From Thermothelomyces thermophilus ATCC 42464 (lineage: Eukaryota; Ascomycota; Sordariomycetes; Sordariales; Chaetomiaceae), in assembly GCF_000226095.1 (NCBI RefSeq), contig NC_016472.1, forward strand, positions 8,308,001 to 8,372,000: a stretch of DNA of 64,000 nucleotides, read 5' to 3'. The notes below the pieces were generated by a model. That model saw only the letters and a program-made list of their open reading frames with translations, did no database searches and was not told the DNA's origin. Shown here in pieces: positions 46,001-57,356 of the stretch. A program made the translations under genes and the position numbers. Every line of letters starts with the position of its first letter. The stretch's first letter is position 1.

Positions 46001-46666
46001 CTTCCCCTGCCGTAGGACATCAAAAAGCCCCTTCGGTGTGGCCACCAAGTCCCTTGCTGATGACCAAGACATCCGAACTCTTCATGCCCCAACCAACCAT
46101 GCCCCACAGCGTCAAAGACCAGACAGGAGAAGCCCAGGACATCCATCGAGGGTTGGTTGCATTTGCCAACTTGTCGGACAAACGCAAAGGATGTTTTCTG
46201 ACGCTCGCAGTGACGATACACCCAGCCGATGCTTGTCGTCTTCGACTGGGAATGTCACCCAGCAGCAGTCGCCGATGCTAAGAGCGTGGAGCGACGAATT
46301 TGATCCCAGAAATCTCACCATCAACGAAGCTCTATTCGCCAGCGGACTGGTTGGGTGAGCGCTGACTCCCTGCTGATGCACCGGATCCATTGAGTTAACG
46401 ACGAACAGTGATGCTGGACTCCAAGGCTGCAGGGGTCGTCAGAGCGCTGACGCCGCGTGATAGTTGGAGCGGCACGAGATATGTGAGGGTGCTTCTCAGA
46501 ATCATACGCTTTCCGCGTCCCGGTGACCCGATTTGGCTGCTCTTTAAGGCCTTTAATTCTAAGCAGAATTTTCATCCGTTTGTTGAGAAGTTGTTGCCGA
46601 TGCCTGTGACCCGACCAGCAGATCTGCGAACCTTGCTGTGTAGACCCCGAACTTCTACGGGGCGGC
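43094..46666. other. Gene-poor stretch of 3.6 kb
   Basis: No convincing frame is visible on either strand. A C17 tract is at 43578-43594. No terminal repeats, tRNA or coding remnants were recognised. The first several hundred bases are probably the SERINC 3' UTR. Confidence 0.5.
43578..43594 (+). repeat. Homopolymer C17
   Basis: Seventeen consecutive C residues lie about 480 nt downstream of the SERINC stop codon. Confidence 0.9.
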
Positions 46667-48097
46667 CTAAGCCGAAGAAGCGGTTGTTCCTTCGTCATCA
46701 ACAGCATTCGCTTGGAAGCCATCTAACGACACGGTCACGGCTCCCGCTTGGACAAGCTGTAGAGGCGCTAAGTGTGAGCAGCAGTCGGCAGGAAAAAAAA
46801 AAAAAAGAAGGCAAGGGCCGGGAGTTGAGTGTTTTCAACTTACAGCACGGGATAGATCGTCGATCAGGTCATCCACATCCTCAATGCCAACACACAACCG
46901 AATTAAGTCTTCAGGCATCTCTCTCTCTTGTCTAGTTTTGGCGTCAATGCTTGCATGGCTCATGCGGCAGGGCATGCTAATGAGACTGTTGACACAGCCG
47001 AAGCTGACACTGATGCCCCACAGTCTGGCAGCCTCGACGATGCGTTCAGAGAGCGCAACGTCCCCGGTCTCGAATGACAGGACAGCGCCAGCGCCCCGTG
47101 CCATGGACCAGTGGAGGTCGTACTGCGGGTGGGACTTCAGGCCGGGGTACCGGACGCGGAAGCCGTGTGACTCGAGGAACTCGGCGATTCGCTGAGCATT
47201 TGCCTGCTGCTTCTCCATGCGGATGGCGAGCGTCTTGACGCCCCTCATGAGCAAGAAAGAGTCATTTGGCGACAACCCGCAACCTGTGGCGTTGATGGTG
47301 AAGTACATCTTGTCGCCGAGCTCGGGGTCATTGCAGGCAATCACACCAGCCATGATGTCGTGGTGGCCGGAGAGGTACTTTGTGCCGGATTCGTAGACGA
47401 TGTCCGCGCCGATGTCCAGGGGGTTTAGCAGCATAGGCGAGAGCATCGTATTATCAACCACGACGAGCGCTTTGCTGTTGGCTTCGTGGGTGGCTCTGGC
47501 AATCGACGGAATGTCTACAACCTTGAGCAGTGGGTTTGTCGGCGTCTCGAGCAGCACCATGGTCGTCTTGTCCGAGATGACCGCCTTGACGTTGTCGACA
47601 TTGGTGGTGTCGACGTGGTGTACCACAACCCCTTGGTTGTTCTTGAGGTATGTGAGGAGGCGATGCGTTCCGCCGTACAGATCATCGCCAGTAATGACTT
47701 CGTCGCCCGGCTTCAGGAGACGCGTGATGACATCCAGGGCGCCCATTCCGGACGAAACGGCAAGGGCGCGGTTTGCGTTCATAATCTTGGCTAGGTGGCG
47801 CTCGAGGTGTGTGCGGGTTGGGTTGCCCGATCGGGTGTAGTCATACTCGCCGCCGCCGTTGGACGAGGTCTGCTTGAAGGTGGCCGACTGGTAAATGGGA
47901 ATGCTCGAGGCACCATACTGGTCCTTAGAATCTGTGTAAACCAATTCCGTGGCGAGGGCATACCGCTTCCTTCCGGAGAGCGGGCTTGACGGAGCAGGAG
48001 ATGGAGGAAGCGCATGGCCATCCAGATCGACTCTAGTGAATACTTTGTTGGCAGCCTGCGATGCAGGGCTCAGCCGGTTCGTGTTTGGAGCAGCCAT
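46667..48097 (-). CDS. met-2: Cystathionine beta-lyase
   Basis: Exons 48097-46844 and 46756-46667 give 447 residues. This PLP enzyme splits cystathionine to homocysteine, pyruvate and ammonia in methionine synthesis. The fold-type I Cys/Met family blocks are YDYTRSGNPTR, SSGMGALDVI, GDDLYGGTHR, LLETPTNPLL and VVDNTMLSP. The Schiff-base lysine is Lys240 in ESGTKYLSGHHDIMAG, a sequence typical of fungal beta-lyases rather than gamma-lyases. The open frame ends nine bases after a GTAAGT donor. An 87-nt intron links SRA to LVQAGAVTVSLDGF in a short last exon, which matches the ending I expect for fungal homologues. The ATG at 48097 follows a long Ser/Pro/His-rich open leader without ATG. Neurospora calls this gene met-2 and yeast STR3. 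Confidence 0.93.
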
Positions 48098-49084
48098 TGA
48101 GACGACTGGAGTCGAGTGATGGTGACTCAACCGATGGGGAATTGAATGAGGGAAGAGTTGGAAGTGGGATGCGAAGTGGCCCCGAAAAGAGGGGCGTCTC
48201 GGAAATCGCGATTGCCGCTCGCTTTCGCCTTGGATGAGATTGAGAAGGCGCGAGTGAACAAGCTTCCCGGGCACAGTTACTAGTAGATCTGAAGAGGAAA
48301 AAAATAAAGGTCCGGGCGGGTTCGACGTGCGAGGATGAACCGCGGACTGGTTTTACTTGTGTCGGCGAAAGGCGAGAGTGCCTTCTGAAGGGACCAGAAG
48401 GCACTCTGCAGTGATAGGCCGGTGCTCTCGACCGCTTTTTCCGTCCGACACTCGGAGCGGCAGGGCAGAATGATAGTTACACGGTACCTGTGGCGCAGGT
48501 GTCGGGGACACTGCGCCCAAAGTATCCGATATCTGATGGAGTCGCCCCGCTGTGGGGCTCACGGGATGACGTGCTTGCTGGGGGAGCAAGCTTATTTCCC
48601 CGTGATTCCAGGCTATCGAGGTCCCCCGAGCGCGTCGTGGGAATTGCAAGAAAAAAAAAAGAAACAGCTTGGGAAGCCAGCTTCTCTTGCAACCTCGACC
48701 GGGAGACGCCCCTATACAAGCGACCAGCCGATAATTGGATCGGACTTGCATCTTGGGGGATTTTCTACAAGACACGCCATGTTTTGGATGTGCGTGTGCG
48801 CAGCAGATAATCAGGGAGTGTGTGTATTTGGACCGTGTGCCCTCTCTGCGGTCCGAAGTCGAGCCGCCCTGATGACACGACTAAATGACGACTCGAGGAA
48901 ATGGTGAGAGTAACAGGATGGTTCCATTTATCCTGGGTATTACTTTATAACGATGTTTCCTCGTCCTGCCTGCCGGTATCTTTGCTGCGTCATACATCAT
49001 AAGTCTTAAACAACTGGACCATACAGGAAACCAAAGTAGCCGGGCTGCCGGTGTAATTTGATGTACAAGGGTTGAGCAAGCCAC
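48098..49084. other. Intergenic, cystathionine beta-lyase promoter
   Basis: This is promoter of the lyase (-) and 3' region of the MSP1 gene (-). No further gene was recognised, and no clear CYS3-type site could be assigned by eye. Confidence 0.45.
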
Positions 49085-50449
49085 CTATGCCGATGTCGTG
49101 ACCTTGTCGTCTTCATCCTCTTCGACATCCTCGTATTCATCACTCGAAGCCTTGGACTGCGTGTTGGCGGTGCTTGTTTGGCGGGAGTGCGTTTCTGCTG
49201 CGAGGACTCGCCCGTCTCGGCGGCCAAAGAAATCATCCGTTCTGATTCCACGGACGTGGTCGGGGTTCACGCGGGACATGTTAGCCCCGGAGGCTCGCTG
49301 TTGGCGGATGTATTCTCTCATGGGAACCATGGCCGCATCTCGGCATGCCTCTTTGATATCGCTGCCAGACATACCGGCGGTGACCCGGGCGATGTAGTCG
49401 AGGTCAAAGTGCTCTGGATCGCGCTTTGTGTCGCCGAGCACCAACTGCAAGATGCGCCGCCGTTGCTCCAGTCCGGGAAGCGGCACGGGGAATTTCTTGG
49501 GCATCCTCCTGAGGATCGCTTCGTCGATATCGTTGATTCTGTTCGTGGCACCCAACACCACGATCCTGTTAGGAACTCCGGCGGCATTCGTCGATGTGAG
49601 CCCATCCCAGAGGGTCATGAACCTATGCTTGTTAACGTCCGGTTTTTGCCTCCCCGTTTGCCGGTCGACTTACTCCGCCTTGACCATGCCGCTAGCCTCG
49701 TGCTCCCCGCTCCGCCTTGTCCCCAATACTGCGTCTATCTCGTCGATGAAGATGATTGCTGGCTGGAGCTTCTTCGCCAGAGAAAATACAGCGCGGACGA
49801 GCTTGTTGGAGTCGCCATACCATTTCTCGGTGAGGGTCGAAATGTGGAGGTTGATGAATGAGGCGCCGCTCTCGTGGGCTACCGCCTTGGCCAGCATGGT
49901 CTTGCCACACCCTGGCGGCCCGTAGAGCAAGACACCCGAGGGCGCCGCCAGCAGCGCACCGCCATGCCGATACAGGTGCGGCATGGTCAAAGGATAGATG
50001 ATAGACTCCTTAAGCTCTTCAATGATGTCTTCGAGGCCGCCGATTGCGTCAAAGCCGACCGGGATGTCTTCGGGAGCCACGACCTCGAGCGCTACCTGGT
50101 TCTCGTATTCGTTGAGAACCAGGTTATCCAACCTGTTCGCCCCTCGAGACTCATCGTCGCCGTCGTCCTCGTTGCCCTCTGCCTCGAGCCTCTTCCGTCG
50201 TATCCTCTGGAGGTTCGCCTGTGCTTTCAACCTGGCTTGTTCGTGTTTCTCTCGGTCGGGGTCGACGAGCTTGGCGAGATATGGCGTGACGACTTCCCGA
50301 ATCAGAAAATAGGCGGATATGGTCTGAAGCCCATGTTAACTTGCAAGAATACACGTGCATGCATCAATTTGTAACGCGGTGCATGGACTTACGCCGGCAG
50401 CGAAGATGAGGCCCGAGACCAGTTCCCTCAACCGTTTTTGGTCGCTCAT
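49085..50449 (-). CDS. msp1: MSP1/ATAD1 AAA ATPase, outer-membrane protein dislocase
   Basis: Exons 50449-50393, 50323-49674 and 49622-49085 give 414 residues; introns are 69 and 51 nt. Msp1 is anchored in the outer mitochondrial and peroxisomal membranes and extracts mislocalised tail-anchored proteins. Residues 13-35 form the N-terminal membrane helix, split by the first intron. A charged linker with RRKRLEAEG follows, then GFDAIGGLEDIIEELKESI. Walker A is GPPGCGKT at 154-161 and Walker B IIFIDEID at 209-216. The substrate loop contains KWYGDSNK. The second region has LGATNRINDIDEAILRRMP with sensor Asn and Arg fingers. The C-terminal tail is acidic and Ser-rich, longer than in yeast Msp1. 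It is divergent from CSM1, with 539 nt between the start codons. Confidence 0.95.
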
Positions 50450-50988
50450 GGTGTGTTTGAAGGGTGCGGCGCGACGGTCCGCACAGGCGAAGATGCTGAG
50501 TCACAATTAAACTGATGCTCTCCTAAGCGTCGGGCGTAGCGAGGCCACAGTTTTCGTAGTTTAAAGGTATGTAAATTCCGTACACTAGGCGGTCTCGGGC
50601 GATGTGCGAAGTGCTGGCCTCGCGCCGAGGGCGCCGAGGACGGGAGCATGTGCTGGCAATTGAAACCCACGTGCTAGCGTGCTTGTCGCAAGCGCCACCA
50701 CCGATAAGGTTAGCGGCTGATGAAGGGAACGATCGGCTGTATCGTAATTACGCGTAACTTACACAGTACATCGGACACCTGCTGCGGATGTCACAATCTG
50801 TTTACATACTACACAGTATGGATTTTAGCGCCAGGGCAACCGCGCCTCAATTGTCTCTCGCCATAGCAATTCGATCACGCGCCAAGGGCTCCCATCCCAA
50901 TTCGACGCGTCTTTTTTCAGCAGAGGACGCGTCGTTACCTACCTCTTTTCTACATTCTGAAAGCGTCATACGGGCCTGTAGCTGATCG
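50450..50988. other. Divergent promoter region, MSP1 and CSM1
   Basis: It contains three ACGCGT boxes, listed separately. No gene was recognised. Confidence 0.55.
50750..50932 (+). promoter_or_regulatory. Cluster of three ACGCGT (MCB-type) boxes
   Basis: ACGCGT occurs at 50750-50755, 50905-50910 and 50927-50932, the last two within 85 nt of the CSM1 start. ACGCGT is the binding site of MBF-type G1/S transcription factors, which fits a chromosome-segregation gene. Other ACGCGT copies occur singly in the window, so only the clustering is notable. Confidence 0.5.
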
Positions 50989-52656
50989 ATGCCGAAGGCC
51001 AAAGGCCCGTCACATTTGCTGCAGTTGGTGGATTCCGACTCGGAAGACGCCAAGGGAGAGAGTTCGCTCAAGGTCGCCCATCGTCCCGTAACAACAGAGA
51101 AAAAAAGCGTAATGCCACCAAAGAAAGGGAGTGTCGGCCGCAAGGCTGCAAACAAAGTAACCAAGCCCGCGTCGAAGAAAACGGCCTCGGGAAGTCGAGT
51201 CAGGAGTGACCGAATTGCCGCTGCGGCCGACGAAGCCGCAGAGGGAGCGACTGGGAAGGGGCCAGGTCGCCGAGGGCGCAAAGCCGCGGCGGCCACCGCT
51301 GGGCCAGAACATGGAGACCAAGATGACACGACCATGACAGATGCGCCCGAAACAACCGAGTCGCCTCCACCAGCGAAGCCGAAGGGTGCCCGTGGCCGCC
51401 CCAAGAAGGCGGCTTTGGAAGCCGAACCACAGCCCACCGGGGCGCGGCGGGGAAGAAAGCCAACAGCAAAGACGGCCGAGCGAGACACGACAGCAGAGGA
51501 AGTATCAGAGATCCCCGAGACACAGCAACCGACCGCGCCGCAGAGTGACAGCGACGCTGGGCGCGACGATTCGGCGGAGACGCCCGGCTCGCAGACCCCA
51601 GAACGGCCAAGGCCGGGTGGTGGCGGCGCCCCTCCCCCCGGCAGCGCGTTGAAGAAGGCTGTAAACTCCCTGTCCCCGGAAAAGGGCGATCCCGCATTGC
51701 GTCGGCGGCTCGGAGAGATGACACAGAAATACGAAGCCCTCGAGCGTAAATACAAAGACTTGAAGGAGATTGCGGTACGAGAAGCAGAACGCAACTTTGA
51801 TAGGCTCAGGAAACAGTCCGAGGAGAAATCAAAAGGTAGATATACATATTCGAGAGTCTATCAACTCCCCTCGACGGCCCCTCGCTAACCTTCCTCCAGC
51901 CGCCGACCAACTCATCGCAGGCCTCAAAGCTGAGCTTGCCGCCCAGAAAGAAGCCTCCAAAGAGAGCGCACGCCTCAAGAAGCAGCTCGAAGCGAGCGAA
52001 TCAAAAGCCGACTCCCTCCAAACCAAAATCACCGAGCTGACCGCCTCCCTGAACGACTCCAAATCGGAGATCAAATCCCTCAACCTCAAACTGTCCGCGG
52101 CGCGCAGCGCAGAAGCAGCTGCGTCCGCAGCCGCCAAGGTGCCCGGGAGCGCGATGAAGGGCTCAACCGCCACCTCGCGCCTCGCGGCCGCCAACGCCAC
52201 CGAGGCCACGCTCACGGCACAGAAGAAAGAGGACCTCTACAGTGACCTGACGGGCTTGATTGTGCGCAGCGTGAAGCGAGATGGCGGCGAGGACGTGTTT
52301 GACTGTATCCAGACCGGGAAAAACGGGAGTATGTTGGCCACTTCTTCCCCTTCCCCTTTTTCGCCCCCCTCCCCGCCTTTAACCCCGATTTCTCTATCCC
52401 CTCTGTCATGAACTGAGGATGGACACTGACCCCCCATCGTGATCTAGCACTCCACTTCAAGCTCGCAATCGACGTTCAATCCGGGCAAGGCGAGGCACAC
52501 TGCCACTACACGCCACAGCTGGATCCTAATCGAGATAGGGCGTTGATCGCCGTTTTACCGGGGTACCTCGTCGACGAGATCTCGTTCCCACAGACACAGG
52601 CGGGCAAATTCTATGCCAGGGTCCTCAAAGCGTTGAACGAGGCGGCGGAGGGTTGA
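50989..52656 (+). CDS. csm1: CSM1/PCS1 monopolin-complex subunit
   Basis: Exons 50989-51835, 51900-52328 and 52448-52656 give 494 residues; introns are 64 and 119 nt. Csm1/Pcs1 dimers clamp kinetochores or link microtubule sites, keep one orientation per sister pair in meiosis I, and protect rDNA. The N-terminal half is basic and disordered, with AT-hook-like motifs GRRGRK, ARGRPKKA and ARRGRKP. From about residue 240 a coiled coil begins (EMTQKYEALERKYKDLKEI) and runs past residue 360. The C-terminal globular Csm1 domain covers about 390-494, with DLYSDLTGLIVRSVKR, FDCIQTGKNGTLHFKLA (rejoined across the last intron) and GYLVDEISFP. Domain order matches Csm1. Budding-yeast Csm1 is much shorter and lacks the N-terminal extension. 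Confidence 0.93.
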
Positions 52657-53849
52657 CTTGAAAATGTCTTTCTCCATCTACCTGGCGCCGGGCGTGGTCC
52701 AGGGAGTGGGCTGTTGTTCGAAGGGGAAGATATTGGTTTTTGTTTTTGTTTAAGTCGTTAACATTGTAGAGGTTGCATGGGTCACTGGCGTCTTGTATAA
52801 CCCGCGCTTGAAATCTTTGGCACGGTAGTCAATTGAGGTCATGGGGTTGGGAACTTCCGCATAGAAACTATACGTTGGAACAGTGCTGGGCTACACTCCT
52901 TCTGATCTATTAATTCGTTAATTCGGCGACAGCATCACTACCTGGGGCTTGATGAAGCGATTGGAAGCTGGTCATGGAATGGCATATATGGATTACCTCC
53001 GTTCGCATCTTTGATGTGCGCCCCTCTCTGAGAATCCGAGTTCATACCACATCTGTACAGCCCGTCTATCTGCGGTTTATGAAGCATCGTACACTCCAGT
53101 CCCCGACGCCTCGCTGGCAATCACAATAATGATCCCTTCTCGTCATCCGAACCCTGGCGTATATGACGGCCGTGGCCGTTCGCTGCACCTGTCTCGTCTA
53201 TCCCATGAGTGGAGACGGGTCCCCTCCGAGCCAAATCTGAGCAAAAAACGAATGGCATGAACAATAACATAGACATTACCGGCGGTCAGGCATAGCTCAT
53301 CCCAACCCATCCTTCCATCGACCCAGGTCTTAGGCCCCAATATAATATCCCCCCCGCCATGCCGTCCTGCCCTAAATAGCCCCGAAAAAGAAAGTAGGCG
53401 CAAAGAACCCTTGGCGGACTCGCGGTTGGTTGGATTGTTCGGTTATCCAAAAGAAAGTCAGCCACTTCTGGACCGGTAGAGATCCGAGATCGCCAGGGTC
53501 CGAAAAAAAAAAAGGTGGCTCGCTTCACGCATGCTTCAAAAACCACGCTGTGAGCCGGCCGATGCAAATGCAATTGGAGTCGCTGCAACCAAAAAGAAAG
53601 AACAAAAAATAAGCCTCCCAGACGCCGCCTGTGCTGAAAATGAAATAGGAGGAAGAAAGCCGGGCTCCATGGTGAATGAGAGCTCGGACCCAAGAAACTC
53701 GGGACGGAAAAGGTCTCGGCTCGGTATATATATATATATATATACGACGGTGCGGTTAAGTTCGGAGTCGACATCATGATGAAGGGCCATATATCCTATC
53801 GAGGGCCCACGAACCAACATCTTTGGCTCGTTGCCCATGGGCGCGAGTC
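52657..53849. other. Intergenic between convergent genes
   Basis: This lies between the 3' ends of CSM1 (+) and the PGAP1 gene (-). It contains an A-rich run near 53503-53513 and the TA dinucleotide repeat at 53725-53744. No gene was recognised. Confidence 0.5.
53725..53744. repeat. TA dinucleotide microsatellite, 10 units
   Basis: Ten uninterrupted TA units lie in the convergent intergenic region about 105 nt past the PGAP1 stop codon. Confidence 0.9.
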
Positions 53850-56800
53850 TCATGGTTCCTTCCCCCTCTTTCGGGTCTCAAGACTCCCTGAGTAGAGTTG
53901 GCTGAGCCCCGTCAAGGACCAGGAATCGGATGTCGAGTGAACCACCAATAACCAGAACGCGAGGAGGTTTGCCAGATGATGCAGCGTGTAAGCGTACGTG
54001 ACACCATACACGGCCGCGTAAACAGCAATGCCAAAGAGCAGGATGCTGGTAACATGCTTAAGCCGGTTGCCCATGCGTGGTATCATTTTGCCGGTAGTAA
54101 GCGTCTCGACCAGGATGATGAAGGGCATGACCGATAGGACATTGTGATGCGAGGTGAACGGAGTGAGCCAGTGCACCGCCAAGTTGTGCACCCAGACCAC
54201 GATCGTCGGCAGATTGATCGGGAGAATCCAGAGCATGAGGATGAGGACCGAATGGACATAATTGTAGAAATTCGAGTTCGAGGCCGATCGTAGTTCAAAG
54301 GCAAGGCGTTGGGCTCGGATCGTCGTCATCAGCTGGACCAGACAAGCCACCAGGTAGGCAAACTGATATGGGACGACCGTGGTGACCAGCAACAGTAGAA
54401 CTGCGGCCGTGACCATGCGCCGCCGCGGCGACGGAGAGAACAAGGAAGCGGAAACGGCCTTGCTCTTGTCCTCATTCCGAGTCCATCCAGATCGGAAGGT
54501 GATGACAATGCTCACAACCGCACTTAGCAAGTGCGTCAGTATGAGCGCCATGTAGTGAAGTACGGCGCAGACACCGACGCAGATAACCGCGATCAGGGGA
54601 ATCAGGAAGAGGAACAGGGGGTCATCGGTCCCGATAAGAAGGTCGTTCTGGTCCAAGTCCATGATCGCGGCTGTGCCGTTCCTCCAGTGCCAAAACTTCG
54701 CATTGCTAGCCGAGGTTGTGTTCCGAGTGGAGAGCGTCAGGAAGGTGAGCGACGTCAGCATCAGCGGAATGGACCGTCTTAGGCACAGATCGAGACCTTC
54801 GAGGAAGGTGATGAACACCCCCGTGTTGTCGTAGACGCGAAACTGTTTCCTCAGGACGAGGGCCACGATGAACAGGGGGAACGCGGCAAACACGGTTCGA
54901 TACCGCATGTAGAGCTTTCCGAGGCTGCCAAGGAAATCGACGGTTAGCTCGACACGGATGCTCGAGTTGCAGGTCGGGTCCGTCCAAAACTGGAAACTCA
55001 GTCCGTCCTCCTCTGACTTGCCCGTAAGAGGCGGAGGAACATAGGGGGCAACGCCGTGGAGGCTGACGGCGGCTTCGCGAGCGTTGACGAAATATTTCGA
55101 CTCGTACGGTTCCGCTAGGTATTGCCGCATCAAGGGAGCAAAGAGCTCATTCTTCCCATCGCAGTTCTGGTGACTGATTCGGAGGTTGTAAGCGAGCAGG
55201 CTCGACCGCAGCTTGGGCACTTTGACCTCCGAGACCATCGGCCTGTCGGCGGGCAGCCGAAACTTCAAGCCGGAAGTGAACAGAGCCCAGAGGCTGATGT
55301 GGCGCGTCCTATGTGACTGAGCAGAGTCGCTGAACTCTGCAATTACGAAACCGGGGGTAAGACTGGTCGCTTTCTCCACAACCGCCACAAACTGATGCTC
55401 CGCAATGTCGTCCACCCCGTACTCGAGATAAGAAAAGGCAGTAACTTCCCGCTCCCCGTCGGTGTAGAACGGGAAGCGTGTCGAGCGAGTCGACGCCGGA
55501 AGGGGCACGACATCTGGCGCAGCGTTTCTGCAAGCCAACCGCGTGGACCCGGTGTCTCCTCTGGACAGATCGATGTGACTTGGAAATCCGGTCCAGGATT
55601 GGCTGGGTTGCGACGGAATAACGCTGCAAAACAGGACCTCGAGTCTCCCGTGCTCTCCCGGCTTGTCAAGCCTGGCATCGGTCAAGAGGGTGAAGCGCTT
55701 CGCGCCGGGCGAACCGGAAGGGGGGATGGGCATAAGATGAGCGCGCACGGTGCCGGCCGAGCCCAGGCTTTGTAGAACCAGGCGCTCCCCCTCGGCGATG
55801 ATGGAGTCTGAGTTATCGTCGACGGTGAGCAAGGTTGAGGGGTCCGAGTGCGGCGCCGTTTTCTCCGCCACCGCCTCCATGCCCGTGAGGAACCACTTCT
55901 TGAACACCCTCATCCGCTCTGCCCTCGGCCTCGTCTGAGTGGCCCGATGAACATCAATCACGTCGAAGAGCGCCTGCACGACAACCTTCCGAAACTGGTC
56001 GCACCAGAGGATCGCCTGATGGTCCATGCTCGTCCACACGTTCGGGACTGTCGAGGTAAATACGGTGAACCCGTGCGTGTCCGGAACCAGGGACTCGACG
56101 CTCGCATAGTCTGAGGGAACAACGGTGTCCAGCCCGCCCCCGGCGATGGAAACCAGAGTGACATGCCAGAGAGGGTTGTCGTTGGCCCATTGTTGTGAGT
56201 AGGCGCGTCTCCAGTAGTCGTTGATGGCCTTGTACGTCTGGACGCTCTGTCTGTCGAAAGACACCGGCGGGCGGACATGCGGAGCCGACATGGTGATGAT
56301 GGTGTTGATCGAATTTGACTGATAATTGGGCATGGTCAGCATCGTACGCGCGACGATGCCTCCCATGGAATGTCCCAGCACTATGACCGATGTCGGGTCG
56401 GGAAGGTCGGGGTCACGCTCGGAGATCCGCGGGTCGAGGTAGAGAGAAAGAATGAATCGAATCGCCTCGTTGAGATACTCGGCCTGGTCGAGGAGCGTCT
56501 GACCGTGGAAAGCGCTGATATCCTCGTTGAAGTCTACCGTGAAGAAGTCTAGGCTCCGGGCGCCGGCCTTGATTGCGGACTCGTCGTGCTGCAGGACATC
56601 GTGGAAGTAATTGGCGGCTTCCGCCGCGATGGGCCGGACCTGCTTGTAGCTCCCGGCATTGCCGGGGATGAAGAGGACAGGAACTCCTCGGACCTGGGAA
56701 CCGTTAGCCCGTTAGTGGTGGGGGACGCCTGGGATTCCCCGGCTGCTCCGAACCTTTGTGTCGTGCTCGATGCCCTGTTCGCGGTACAGGTACAACGAGT

Positions 56801-57356
56801 ATTTGCTCGCCAGACGCGTGTGCTCCGTGTCAAAGTCGTTGAGCTTGGCATAGGACGGGCGCATATAAGACATACGGCAGCCCTTCGGGTCGACCTGTCG
56901 GGTCACGGAAGAATGGAGGACTGCGATCAGGAACCCGATGCCGACAAGCGACGTGATAAGCGCGAGGAGGTTGATGGCCCAAGGGCTCCTCCATGGCGGG
57001 CGCCGCCCGACGGCCTCGGTTTCCGGCGCCTTCTCCGCCTCCTTTGGCCGCAATCGGCCATTCGCCGTCATGATCAAGCCCAGAGGAGAAGAGGGCAATG
57101 CGCGATCGGGCGGCGACCGTTTCTCTATCGTCCCATTCCCAACGCGCGGCTCGGGCAGCCGCCAATTGATGCTACTAGATCGTCGGCTTATCGAGAGGGA
57201 GGGTCGGCGGTCGGCGCTGCGGCGACGGTCGAGCTTGCTTGCGGGACGCGCGGCCGGTCTCAGGTCGTTGGTGCTGAAACGAGAGGAATTGGCATGCGGA
57301 TTGTCGACCGGGGAGGCGTCATCGTCTTCTGACGATCCCGACGAGTGCCTCCTCAT
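53850..57356 (-). CDS. bst1: GPI inositol-deacylase (BST1/PGAP1)
   Basis: Exons 57356-56754 and 56693-53850 give 1148 residues; the 60-nt intron has an uncommon GTTCGG donor but a CTAAC branch site. In the ER membrane this enzyme removes the inositol acyl chain of GPI anchors, which is needed for efficient export of GPI proteins. The cytosolic N terminus (about 1-140) is Ser/Arg-rich. The first membrane helix is at AINLLALITSLVGIGFLIAVL. The luminal lipase domain has GVPVLFIPGNAGSYKQVR and the nucleophile Ser310 in VLGHSMGGIVART, with a likely catalytic His in MDHQAILWCDQF. The C-terminal third carries about seven to eight membrane helices. The start is the first ATG in the open frame. Splice joining gives DTKVRGVPVLF. 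Confidence 0.95.
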
